Positions 1 to 8,295 of a stretch of DNA of 35,429 nucleotides are shown here, piece after piece. The position numbers were made by a program, and so were the translations under genes. The notes under the pieces were generated by a model. The model worked only from the letters and a program-made list of their open reading frames with translations. It had not been told where the DNA came from and searched no databases. Origin of the DNA: Bryobacteraceae bacterium (GTDB lineage: Bacteria; Acidobacteriota; Terriglobia; Bryobacterales; Bryobacteraceae); NCBI GenBank assembly GCA_030039005.1, contig JASHQT010000572.1, forward strand, positions 1 through 35,429. Reading direction: 5' to 3'. How positions within the stretch are numbered: position 1 is the first letter of the stretch; each line of letters opens with the position of its first letter.

Positions 1-275
1 TTCCATTCGCGGGTCAGATGAAGTGGCTTAATGTCGCGCAGGCGCGATTCAAATCCGACGATGGCGCCGTCTGCCGTTCCGCTTAGGGAGAGTCGTCCAG
101 CACTCGGAGAATGCTTGAAGCGAGACCAATTGGGATTTGTGTGCAGGCTGTGTGCACGGGCGAGCTTCACGAGATCATCGGAATTGATTCCACGAGCTCT
201 CAGAACCAGTACTCGCCGGGCTGGATCGAGCCCGGCCCCCGGGGCGTATTGAACGCGAACACCAACCTGCACCAT
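1..275 (-). CDS. Unrecognised protein, N-terminal part (gene runs off the left edge)
   Basis: The minus strand is open without a stop from the window edge to an ATG at 275, giving at least 91 residues beginning MVQVGVRVQYAPGAG. A TGA lies three codons upstream, so this ATG is the first available start. A GGAG sits directly against the ATG with no spacer, so the true start could be slightly downstream, for example the GTG at codon 2. No signal peptide or membrane segment is visible in the part present. It lies 86 bases downstream of the Oar-like receptor on the same strand and could share its transcript. I do not recognise the family; the plus-strand frames here look like shadows. Confidence 0.5.
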   Translation of the reverse strand, partial: MVQVGVRVQYAPGAGLDPARRVLVLRARGINSDDLVKLARAHSLHTNPNWSRFKHSPSAGRLSLSGTADGAIVGFESRLRDIKPLHLTREW

Positions 276-332
276 CTCCAGTCACTGAGCAGCCCGCAAA
301 GAGTAGCTATTCTTGCAGGAGGAGGATCGGAC

Positions 333-368
333 GTGTACCCGCTTCAGGCCGTGTACCCGCTTCAGAAG
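333..368. repeat. Two-copy 18-base direct repeat at the receptor gene end
   Basis: The 15-base core gtgtacccgcttcag occurs at 333-347 and again at 351-365, a period of 18 bases. The second copy contains the receptor stop codon (362-364). It looks like a small local duplication just after the gene; no hairpin with a T-tract is evident, so it is not called a terminator. Confidence 0.6.
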
Positions 369-3300
369 GACAAGCGCAGTGCGAACTGCATGATCCGGGC
401 ATCGCTGGCTAGAGTCGTGATGCTTCCAACCGCGCCCGAGCTCAAATTATTATTCGGCTGTCCGAATTGAGGTGTGTTGGCGAGGTTAAACACCTCCCAA
501 CGCGCCTCCAGCGAAGCGCGTTCGACAATCAAGAAGTCGCGCATGAGGGCGAAGTCAAAGACGTTGGTATGCGGTCCGCGCAGGATGTTGCGCCCGGCCT
601 TACCGAATTGGCCAAGCCGCTGCTCCGCGAATGCGTTCGTGCCATGGGGCGCGATGGCAGTGCAAGCTTTATTGTTGGATGCATAGAACCAACAGTTCAC
701 GTTGCCGATGATTTCGGGCGTGCCGATTACGTTCGGGACTGCGGTAGCCGCGCCATAGTAATCGATGGCCGTCGAATAGGAACTTCCAGAATCCACGGTG
801 AAAGGCCGTCCGCTGGCGAAAGTGTAGATTCCTGAAGTGCGCCACCCGCCCAGAATGAGGGAGCCGACGCGGCTAGTGATCCACGGCTTACCTTTACCGA
901 AAGGGAGCTCTAATACATAGCTGGCAACAACCCGCTGGGGATAATCGAAATCGCTGGGCCCACGCCAAGCCTCCTGATTGTAGCCGTCTTGGGATCCGCC
1001 GGAGTTATTTTCCAGTTCCTCAGGCGTGTCGTCGATGCTCTTAGACCACGTGTAAGCCACGATGAAAGAGAGGCCCATGCTGAAGCGTCGCTTGAGAGAC
1101 GTCACCAGTCCGTTATAGCTGGCATTGCCTTCCGCGAATTGCGACTCCAGGTAACCGAATTTTGGATAGGGTTCGGCGCCGTTGATGAGCTGATTGAGGT
1201 CGGTGAGGTAGTCGAGATGAGTGGATTTGGATCCGACGTAATCCACGCTCAGCACCGTCTGTGCGCCCAGGTCCTGCTGGATACCGAAGCTCCACTCCTG
1301 GACATAAGGAGTATCCGAGTTAGGTGGGATGGCGTGAATATGTGTCAGTCTGTAATTGATATCGGCTGGATTCAGCCAACTAGCTGGAAACCCCTTCTGC
1401 AGCAGGAACACCGGCTCTTTGGAAGTGATCGGCATGGACGCAGTCGTCTGCACAAGGTTGGGAGGATTAAGCGCGAGCTGGTCTTCGCTGCCGAACCGTT
1501 CAAGCAGGAGATAGTAAATACCGTAACCGGCGCGGATAACGGTTTTGCCCCAAGGAGAATAGGCGAGCCCAAGGCGCGGCGCAAAGTTAGTCTTGTTTAT
1601 TTGAACAAGCGAGCGGTCGGCCAAGGATCCAGAGGTGGCAAATTCGAGTGAACCGCCGCCGGCTGTATTGAAATTTTCGAGCTTGTTGTTGCCGGTATAC
1701 TGCGGGGTTGCAAAGTCGTAGCGAAGACCGAGACTCAAGGTGAGCTTCGAAGTGACTTTCCAATCATCCTGAACAAAACCCGAGTACATCTGGATGCGCT
1801 GGTCTACGATGTAGTTACTCGATAGAGTAGCGCCTTGAACATAACCGACAAGAGCGTCGGCATAGGGCAAGCCGGTGTATTGGCCGCTGAATTGCAAATC
1901 TCCATGGACGTCAGCTTCGTCCTGGAAGATGTTGCGCATGGGCGCGATGACGTCGACACCGAACTTAGTGGTATGGGCGCCATGGCTCCAGGAGAGCGTG
2001 TTGACGAGTTGATACTCCTGCGGGTTCTGTTGCTTCGGCAGATAGTCCGGCGAACCCAAGAAGGTATAGTTTGCAAATGTAATGGCCGGCAATCCACCGC
2101 CTGTGGACGGAATGTCCGGAATGCCCGGAACGTATTGGCCGGCCGGCGCAAGATTGAAGGGGAGCTGGACGTCGATCGCCGTATTCCGGGAAAACCCCAG
2201 GCGCAGTTCGTCTACCAAACTGGGCGTGAACACGCGAGTCCAGCCGATCGCCGCGTTGTAGGACTTGAGAGTAGAGTTGCCCCAGGCGGAAGTGTCGGTG
2301 CCGTCCGCCAATCCGGCGTAGTTACCCGGCACAATGAGATTCCGCGAGGATCCGGTGTAACGAAAGAAGACCAGATCTTTTTCGCTGGCGTTCCAGTCCA
2401 CACGGGCATCGATGGTGTCGTCATCGTCAAGCAGCGCGCCGGTTCGCGCATAGTTATTCAGCTCTCCTGGAAGATTGGGCTCCGGGAAAAGGTTGAGAAG
2501 CTTCAGCCCGTAGGGATCGATCGCCGAAGCTGGGATAACGTTGTTCGGAAACGGCATGCCCGTGGACGGATCGACAAGAGTGGGGTATTTGATCCCGTTA
2601 GCCGCCGCGGCCGCGGGACTAAAGTCACCGACCCGTTCATTGGGCAGAGGGACCGTGGATATGCGGGTGACGCCCTGGCGGATGCGCGTTCCCTCGTAAT
2701 CGAAAAACCCGAATAGCTTGTTACGTACGATAGGTGCGCCCGCGTTTCCTCCGAATTGGTTCTGAATGTATTCGGGGCGCGGCAGGCCGGACTGGTTGGA
2801 GAAGAAATCATTCGCATCGAAGATCCGATTACGCAGGTACTCGAACAGTAGGCCGTGTACCTGGTTGCTGCCGCTCTTGGTAGCCACGTCAACCGCCGCT
2901 CCTGGGCTCCGGCCGTATTCGGCCGAGTAGGGATTGGTGATGACCTTGAATTCCTGAATGACATCAACGGATGGGCGCGTGCCTTCGGTGCTCAGCTCTT
3001 GGACGTTCTCTGAAAAGGTATTGTCGTCGATTCCGTCCAGAAGGAAATCATTCTGCAGCGAGTGCACCCCGTTCACCTGGAAGTCGCCCGTGCGCCCGGA
3101 CGCGGTAGCGCCCGCTTGTTCGGTAAATCGACTCTGTTGGACTCCGGGGACCAAGCGAATCAGGTCGTCCCAACTGCGCATCAGTAGCGGCGTATTCTCA
3201 ATTACGGAATTTTCTACGACGGTACCGAGGGAAGCGTCATCGTGAGAAAGCAACCCGACTGAAGCCTGCACCTCCACAACCGTGCTGCTGGCTCCGACGC

Positions 3301-3622
3301 TCAACTGAATGTCGAGGCGGCCTTTCTCCGCTGGATCTATGGTCATCGAGGCAGTGGTCCGGCTAAAGCCAGGCTGCTCGACACTAATCTCATATTGACC
3401 GACGGGGAGGGCTTGAATATTGTAATAACCGAATTCGTCCGTGGTGGCTTCCCGGATTGCGCCCGTGGCCCGGCTGCTCAGACGGATAGTGGCGCCGCTG
3501 ACGGCCGCTGACGCAGGATCGGTGACAAGGCCGGAGAGGCTCCCCACATCTGTTTGTGCCTGTAAATTGGCGACGTCGACCAGGAGCGCCAGTAGGAAGA
3601 TTGCGAATGGGCGCACTCTCAT
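362..3622 (-). CDS. Oar-like TonB-dependent outer-membrane receptor with carboxypeptidase-regulatory-like domain
   Basis: A 1086-aa outer-membrane protein. Residues 1-22 form a signal peptide ending near LQAQ. Residues about 27-115 form the CarboxypepD_reg-like beta-sandwich (GSLSGLVTDPASAAVSGATI, then DEFGYYNIQALPVGQYEI). A plug-like region follows at about 140-260 (DFQVNGVHSLQNDFLLDGID; NPYSAEYGRSPGAAVDVATK). The remainder is a beta-barrel ending in a C-terminal Phe (RLSF), typical of BAM substrates. This architecture is the Oar/'TonB-dependent receptor' family greatly expanded in Acidobacteriota, where it is thought to take up oligosaccharides or other polymers; the substrate cannot be told from sequence. 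The start ATG is preceded by GAGAGG at a rather long 12-base spacing. It is divergent from the SBBP protein, with a candidate operator between them. Confidence 0.93.
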   Translation of the reverse strand: MRVRPFAIFLLALLVDVANLQAQTDVGSLSGLVTDPASAAVSGATIRLSSRATGAIREATTDEFGYYNIQALPVGQYEISVEQPGFSRTTASMTIDPAEKGRLDIQLSVGASSTVVEVQASVGLLSHDDASLGTVVENSVIENTPLLMRSWDDLIRLVPGVQQSRFTEQAGATASGRTGDFQVNGVHSLQNDFLLDGIDDNTFSENVQELSTEGTRPSVDVIQEFKVITNPYSAEYGRSPGAAVDVATKSGSNQVHGLLFEYLRNRIFDANDFFSNQSGLPRPEYIQNQFGGNAGAPIVRNKLFGFFDYEGTRIRQGVTRISTVPLPNERVGDFSPAAAAANGIKYPTLVDPSTGMPFPNNVIPASAIDPYGLKLLNLFPEPNLPGELNNYARTGALLDDDDTIDARVDWNASEKDLVFFRYTGSSRNLIVPGNYAGLADGTDTSAWGNSTLKSYNAAIGWTRVFTPSLVDELRLGFSRNTAIDVQLPFNLAPAGQYVPGIPDIPSTGGGLPAITFANYTFLGSPDYLPKQQNPQEYQLVNTLSWSHGAHTTKFGVDVIAPMRNIFQDEADVHGDLQFSGQYTGLPYADALVGYVQGATLSSNYIVDQRIQMYSGFVQDDWKVTSKLTLSLGLRYDFATPQYTGNNKLENFNTAGGGSLEFATSGSLADRSLVQINKTNFAPRLGLAYSPWGKTVIRAGYGIYYLLLERFGSEDQLALNPPNLVQTTASMPITSKEPVFLLQKGFPASWLNPADINYRLTHIHAIPPNSDTPYVQEWSFGIQQDLGAQTVLSVDYVGSKSTHLDYLTDLNQLINGAEPYPKFGYLESQFAEGNASYNGLVTSLKRRFSMGLSFIVAYTWSKSIDDTPEELENNSGGSQDGYNQEAWRGPSDFDYPQRVVASYVLELPFGKGKPWITSRVGSLILGGWRTSGIYTFASGRPFTVDSGSSYSTAIDYYGAATAVPNVIGTPEIIGNVNCWFYASNNKACTAIAPHGTNAFAEQRLGQFGKAGRNILRGPHTNVFDFALMRDFLIVERASLEARWEVFNLANTPQFGQPNNNLSSGAVGSITTLASDARIMQFALRLSF

Positions 3623-3657
3623 TGCTAAGAAAAACCTCTCTCAAATCTTAGCTCGGA

Positions 3658-3700
3658 GTCTTGTAAGCTTCAGTCTTGCAAGACCATCGTGACGCAAGAC
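3658..3700. promoter_or_regulatory. Candidate operator: palindrome plus flanking half-sites
   Basis: In the divergent intergenic region there is a perfect 12-base palindrome, GTCTTGCAAGAC, at 3673-3684. A further direct half-site GTCTTG lies at 3658-3663 and CAAGAC at 3695-3700, 15 and 16 bases from their partners, about 1.5 helical turns. The arrangement is what a dimeric repressor or activator with cooperative sites would use. It is 36 bases or more upstream of the receptor start and about 70 bases or more upstream of the 3770 start, so it could act on either gene. No matching regulator is encoded nearby. Confidence 0.4.
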
Positions 3701-3769
3701 GGTGGCCGGTGTTCGCTCGGTTTGTGGTGTGTTAATCTCGTGCCAGATTCCGTCCTTGGAGGTTAGATT

Positions 3770-6718
3770 TTGAAGCGGTTCATTCTGCTCTCCTGGTCGT
3801 CTGCGCTGCTAATCAGTGGTGCGATGGCATCGACCCCGCCCGGTCAACTCCTATCTAGTTTGCCCCTTCGATTTGAGGAAAACCGGAGTGACTTTGGGGC
3901 GCACGATGTGACTTACGTCGCTCATGGGGGCAGCTTCAACCTGATTCTTCGGCCCACCGAAAGCTGGCTCCAGACCCCTGTGGGAAGCCTGCGAATGGCC
4001 CTGCGGGGCGCCAATTCGGGTGCGCGAATGGAAGCGCTCGATCGCCTGCCCGGTGCGGTGAACTATTTTCTAGGGAACAAGAATTGGAAGACCGGCGTGA
4101 CCGGCTATGGGCGTATCCGATCGAGCCATGTATACGCCGGTATCGATCTGGTCTTTCATGGCGAAGGCGGACGGCTGGAGTACGATTTCATCGTCGCCCC
4201 GCACGCCGATCCGAACTCGATTCGCCTGGAATTCAGCGGTGAGCAGGGCCTGCGGGTGGATGCCGCGGGCGATCTGATCATTGGGACCGGCCCGGGTCAG
4301 ATTTGCTGGAAGCGGCCCGAAATCTATCAGGACATCGATGCAAGACGAATCCCGGTCGCCGGGAGCTTTGTCGTAAGCAAGAACGAGGCTCGGTTTCACG
4401 TAGCGGCATATGATCGCAATCATCAGTTGGTCATCGATCCAGCTCTGAGCTACTCCACCTTCCTGGGCGGCAACCGTAATGAAGGAGTCAGGGGAATCGC
4501 CGTAGATGGCAGCGGCAATGTTTATGTCGTGGGAAACACCACCACCATGAATTTGCCGACTACTCCTGGCGTGGTTCAGCCCAACTTTGCGGGTGAAACG
4601 TCGAGCTATATGAAAGGGGATGCCATGCTTGCAAAGTTCAGCCCCACCGGCGCGCTGGTTTATTTGACGTACTTAGGAGGGACTGCCGACGATACTGCCA
4701 GCGCCGTGGCGGTGGACGCTGCCGGAAACGCCTATATTACAGGGTGCACAACATCTACAGATTTTCCGACGGCGGGAACTCCTTTTCAGCCCCATTTCGC
4801 CGGGTCGGGTGGTCAGGCGATTCTTGTCTTCGGGGATGCCTTCGTTGCCAAGTTGGATCCCACCGGCAGCGCGTTGATTTATTCCACGTACCTAGGCGGG
4901 GAGGCAGACGATTTTGGCGCCGCAATCGCGATCGATAGCGCGGGCAATGCATATGTCGCCGGTGGAACGCGATCGTACCAGTTTCCGGTTACGTCCGGGG
5001 CCTACCAACCTCGCTTGGCTGGCGTGGGGGGAGAGCCGCTCAAGAGCTGCTGCAACCTTCCCCTTCTCGATCCCGGAGACGCGTTTGTGACGAAGCTTAA
5101 TCCAACCGGCTCGCAGCTAATCTTTTCGACCTATGTCGGCGGTACTCTCGACGATGTCGCGCTCGCGATTGCGGTAGATGCCACGAACAATGTGTACATC
5201 GGCGGTTATACGATATCAACCAACTTCCCCACCACAACCGGGGCGTATCAAAGGACGTTCGGGGGAAGCGAACAACAGAATGAGTTTTTCATCTTTGGAG
5301 ACGGTTTCATCACGAAACTCAATCCGAGCGGTACCGCGCTGGTGTACTCCACGTATTTCGGAGGTTATGGCGACGACAATGTTACTTCCCTGGCGATCGA
5401 CGCAGCGGGCAACGCGTACCTTACAGGATCAACCAGCACTCCCAACTGGCAGACCTCGGCCGGCGCGTTTCAGCCCGCCTATGGTGGGTATGGTATTCTT
5501 CCATACACCATTGAGCAGTTGGTTGGAGACGCTTATGTCGCCAAACTGAATCCAACCGGCACGGCACTCCTTTATATGAGCTACCTGGGAGGCAATGCGA
5601 ACGACGGTGGGACCGGAATTGCCATCGATAGTGCCGGCAACGCGTACGTCACCGGGTTTTCCGACTCTACGAATTTCCCTGTCACAGCGAATGCGCTTCA
5701 GCCTAAGTGGGCTGGTGACGGCGGGCAACCTGGCGGCAGTTATTTCGACTATGGGGATGCCTTCCTCTCAGTTGTGAATCCGCAAGCCACCGCGCTGATC
5801 TATAGCAGCTACTTTGGAGGAAGATTCGATGACGGTGCGATGGGGATAGCGCTCGATAGCTTCGGGGCCGCGCACATCGGTGGATTCACGATCTCCTACA
5901 ACTTTCCAGTCACGTTGAATGCCGCGCAGAAAACCTACGGTGGGATCGACCAATTTACTGGGTGGGCCAAGGGCGATGCCTTCATAGCTACATTCTCGGG
6001 GCTTCTACCGGGCGTGCCGGGTATAGCCGCAGTGGTAAACGCCGAGAGCGGCGTCCCGATCGTCGCGCCTAACACCTGGGTGGTATTGACGGGCTCAGGG
6101 CTCGCGCCAGATACGCGTGCCTGGCAAAGTTCCGACTTTGTGAACAATCAGTTGCCAACAGCTTTAGATGGCGTGAGCGTGACAATGAACGGGGAAAAAG
6201 CGTTCGTATACTATATCAGCGGCGATCAAATCAATATATTGACGCCTCCCGATCTCGCCCCCGGGGTGGTTTCGGTCCAAGTGAATAACAACGGAGCGAC
6301 TGGCGAATTCAGCGTGCAAGCCCAAACGTTGTCGGAATCTTTTTTCCTGTTTAACGGAGGCCCATATATAGCGGCTACGCACGCAAACGGAAGTCTCATT
6401 GGACCTACGAGTCTCTATCCCGGAGCTTCGACGCCCGCTAAGCCGGGTGAAACGATTTTGGTTTATGCAAACGGATTCGGTTCCACCACGGTTCCGGTTG
6501 TCAGCGGATCTGTGACCCAGTCTGGCAGTCTTCCGGCGCTTCCCGACGTCACGATTGGCGGAACGTCCGCAACATTGACTTTCGCCGGCCTTATCTCACC
6601 CGGGCTCTATCAGTTCAATGTGGTGGTTCCGTCCTCGGCCGCGGGTGGCGATAACCCGATCCAGGCCGCGTATGGCGGGCAGACCACGCCATCGGGAACG
6701 CTGATCACGATCCAGTGA
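3770..6718 (+). CDS. Secreted SBBP-repeat protein with TIGR03437-type C-terminal domain
   Basis: A 982-aa exported protein. The TTG start is chosen because GGAGG lies at 3758-3762, seven bases upstream. Residues 1-20 are a signal peptide. Residues about 25-225 resemble the DUF7948 domain that commonly precedes SBBP repeats (LRFEENRSDFG; GIDLVFHGEGGRLEYDFIV). Seven SBBP-type repeats follow (about 228-745), each with the pattern ST[YF]xGGxxDD...A[IV]DxxGNxY[IV]xGxT...FP. Residues about 755-982 match the TIGR03437 'Solibacter' C-terminal domain (VVNAESGVPIVAPNTWVVLT; ILTPPDLAPG). The repeats probably form a beta-propeller-like surface domain. The biochemical role is unknown; adhesion or polymer binding is a guess. 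Confidence 0.88.
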   Translation: MKRFILLSWSSALLISGAMASTPPGQLLSSLPLRFEENRSDFGAHDVTYVAHGGSFNLILRPTESWLQTPVGSLRMALRGANSGARMEALDRLPGAVNYFLGNKNWKTGVTGYGRIRSSHVYAGIDLVFHGEGGRLEYDFIVAPHADPNSIRLEFSGEQGLRVDAAGDLIIGTGPGQICWKRPEIYQDIDARRIPVAGSFVVSKNEARFHVAAYDRNHQLVIDPALSYSTFLGGNRNEGVRGIAVDGSGNVYVVGNTTTMNLPTTPGVVQPNFAGETSSYMKGDAMLAKFSPTGALVYLTYLGGTADDTASAVAVDAAGNAYITGCTTSTDFPTAGTPFQPHFAGSGGQAILVFGDAFVAKLDPTGSALIYSTYLGGEADDFGAAIAIDSAGNAYVAGGTRSYQFPVTSGAYQPRLAGVGGEPLKSCCNLPLLDPGDAFVTKLNPTGSQLIFSTYVGGTLDDVALAIAVDATNNVYIGGYTISTNFPTTTGAYQRTFGGSEQQNEFFIFGDGFITKLNPSGTALVYSTYFGGYGDDNVTSLAIDAAGNAYLTGSTSTPNWQTSAGAFQPAYGGYGILPYTIEQLVGDAYVAKLNPTGTALLYMSYLGGNANDGGTGIAIDSAGNAYVTGFSDSTNFPVTANALQPKWAGDGGQPGGSYFDYGDAFLSVVNPQATALIYSSYFGGRFDDGAMGIALDSFGAAHIGGFTISYNFPVTLNAAQKTYGGIDQFTGWAKGDAFIATFSGLLPGVPGIAAVVNAESGVPIVAPNTWVVLTGSGLAPDTRAWQSSDFVNNQLPTALDGVSVTMNGEKAFVYYISGDQINILTPPDLAPGVVSVQVNNNGATGEFSVQAQTLSESFFLFNGGPYIAATHANGSLIGPTSLYPGASTPAKPGETILVYANGFGSTTVPVVSGSVTQSGSLPALPDVTIGGTSATLTFAGLISPGLYQFNVVVPSSAAGGDNPIQAAYGGQTTPSGTLITIQ

Positions 6719-6719
6719 A

Positions 6720-8273
6720 TTAGCGATACCGAACGAAACTCCCGATCGTGTACAGCGCGACGACGGCGCCATTCCGCACTCCCGATGCGTGGATGGCGGC
6801 CGGACGTGCCGCGATCGAGGAGAGCACCAACCGGTCGTAACGGACCCCAGGCATTTCTTTCGATGGCGGCAGGTTCGCTAGAATCGCGGGCGGAATCGTG
6901 AACCGGCCCGCGGCGGCGTCCGCCACACACAGACTTGTGCCGCTGGCGGTGGAGATTTGGTCCACGTTTGTGGCCAGAATCACGATCAGCCCACCGCGAG
7001 CCGTATCCCGCCAGCGCAGCGCGAGCGGAAGCCCACGGTCAATCGTGCCGAGCGCATCGCGATTGCTCCATTCAAACGAAGGCGGCATGGAGAAACCGGC
7101 GTCGAAGGGCCCGACATCCTTTCCGCCCAAGCCAGCGAGATTGAATTCTCCCGCATGGAGGAACAAGGGCGGGGCCCGCCGGCTCGCATTCGGCCCGCTT
7201 TGTCCGAGCCGTCCGCGATAGTAGCCTGGAACGCCGTTTACCTGAATCACCTGTCTACTTTGTCCGGCGCCGCGGATTGTAAATTGCGCACCGGCATCCA
7301 GGCCGCGGCCCGCCATCAAGGAGGCCAGCCCGGCGGAGATTGAATTGGGAAGCGCGGCGTCGTCCTGCAAACTGCCGGTGTACGCGGTGCACGTTCCCGG
7401 CGGAGGAAGCAACAGGAGCGGCGACGGCGCAGGTTGATCGCCCATTGCGAACGTTAACGCCGCTTCGTCATTAACCGAATCGGCATTTTCGTCTTTCATC
7501 CGGATACTGGTTCGGGTGACCACGGCGACACCGATCGTGCCTGCGTCGAAGAGGGGCACCGCACCCTGACGGCAGGGCCCCGCACCGTCGCGGATCGAAA
7601 TCGTCACCACATTGCTGGCACGCGCCGGGGACGCCAGCACATAGACCGGGACGTAACATCCTTCTGGAACATCCCTGGGAATTGGAAAGTCGATTTGCTC
7701 CGTGCCCTGGCGCGCACCGTGTCGCGCAATCTGCATTGCGCGGCCGCCAACCACCACCGTAATGCTGGCCGCATTTCCAAATCCGGTGCCGAAAAGTGCC
7801 ACTCTCTGCCGCGCTTGTGCGGGATTGGAGATCGAATTGTCAGAACGTCCGCCGGAACCGATATTCTCGATGCGCCCCGGTCCCCATCCAAGACCGTTTC
7901 GGCTAAACAATCCTGGATTCTCGGCGGCGATCTCGATGGGAAATGGTTTGGAGGAGATGCCCGCCACCGTTACGGTGATCGCAGCGTCGCCTAGCGGCGC
8001 CGATTGCGGCATTTCCGCGTCGATTCGCTCCGCGCTCGTGGAAAGAATTCGTGCCTCGAGGGAGCTTGCACCGGCGGACACGGTTACCCGGACCTGAGCC
8101 AGCGAGCCAAATCGAACCCCGTAGATTGTGAACAGCGCGCCGCGCGCAATGGAGCCCCCAGCAAGCGCCGGGGGAATCCGGCTTGCCGAATTGATCACTC
8201 CGTTCTGACGGATCGCCGGTTGGGCGACAGCGCAAGCTGCCAACGCGAACATTCCGACGATCTCGGTTCGCAT
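6720..8273 (-). CDS. Secreted protein with TIGR03437/IPT-like beta-sandwich domains
   Basis: A 517-aa protein from ATG at 8273; an in-frame TTG at 8276 is the only longer alternative, and neither has a clear ribosome site. An N-terminal signal peptide ends near AVAQ. The N-terminal half resembles the TIGR03437-type fold (GVINSASRIPPALAGGSIAR; FTIYGVRFGS; SAERIDAEMPQSAPLGDAAI; NPGLFSRNG), and a second such module follows (ALFGTGFGNAASITVVVGGR). The C-terminal half has no family I recognise. Its stop is one base from the stop of the SBBP gene, so the two are tightly convergent with no room for a terminator, and the start is 22 bases from the divergent permease. An exported protein of unknown role. 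Confidence 0.75.
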   Translation of the reverse strand: MRTEIVGMFALAACAVAQPAIRQNGVINSASRIPPALAGGSIARGALFTIYGVRFGSLAQVRVTVSAGASSLEARILSTSAERIDAEMPQSAPLGDAAITVTVAGISSKPFPIEIAAENPGLFSRNGLGWGPGRIENIGSGGRSDNSISNPAQARQRVALFGTGFGNAASITVVVGGRAMQIARHGARQGTEQIDFPIPRDVPEGCYVPVYVLASPARASNVVTISIRDGAGPCRQGAVPLFDAGTIGVAVVTRTSIRMKDENADSVNDEAALTFAMGDQPAPSPLLLLPPPGTCTAYTGSLQDDAALPNSISAGLASLMAGRGLDAGAQFTIRGAGQSRQVIQVNGVPGYYRGRLGQSGPNASRRAPPLFLHAGEFNLAGLGGKDVGPFDAGFSMPPSFEWSNRDALGTIDRGLPLALRWRDTARGGLIVILATNVDQISTASGTSLCVADAAAGRFTIPPAILANLPPSKEMPGVRYDRLVLSSIAARPAAIHASGVRNGAVVALYTIGSFVRYR

Positions 8274-8295
8274 CAATCTAACAGGCTAGCGCGCT

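Noticed and set aside
333..368. The 18-base tandem repeat as the start of a CRISPR array
   Set aside because: There are only two copies and no spacers. No other spaced repeats were seen in the window.
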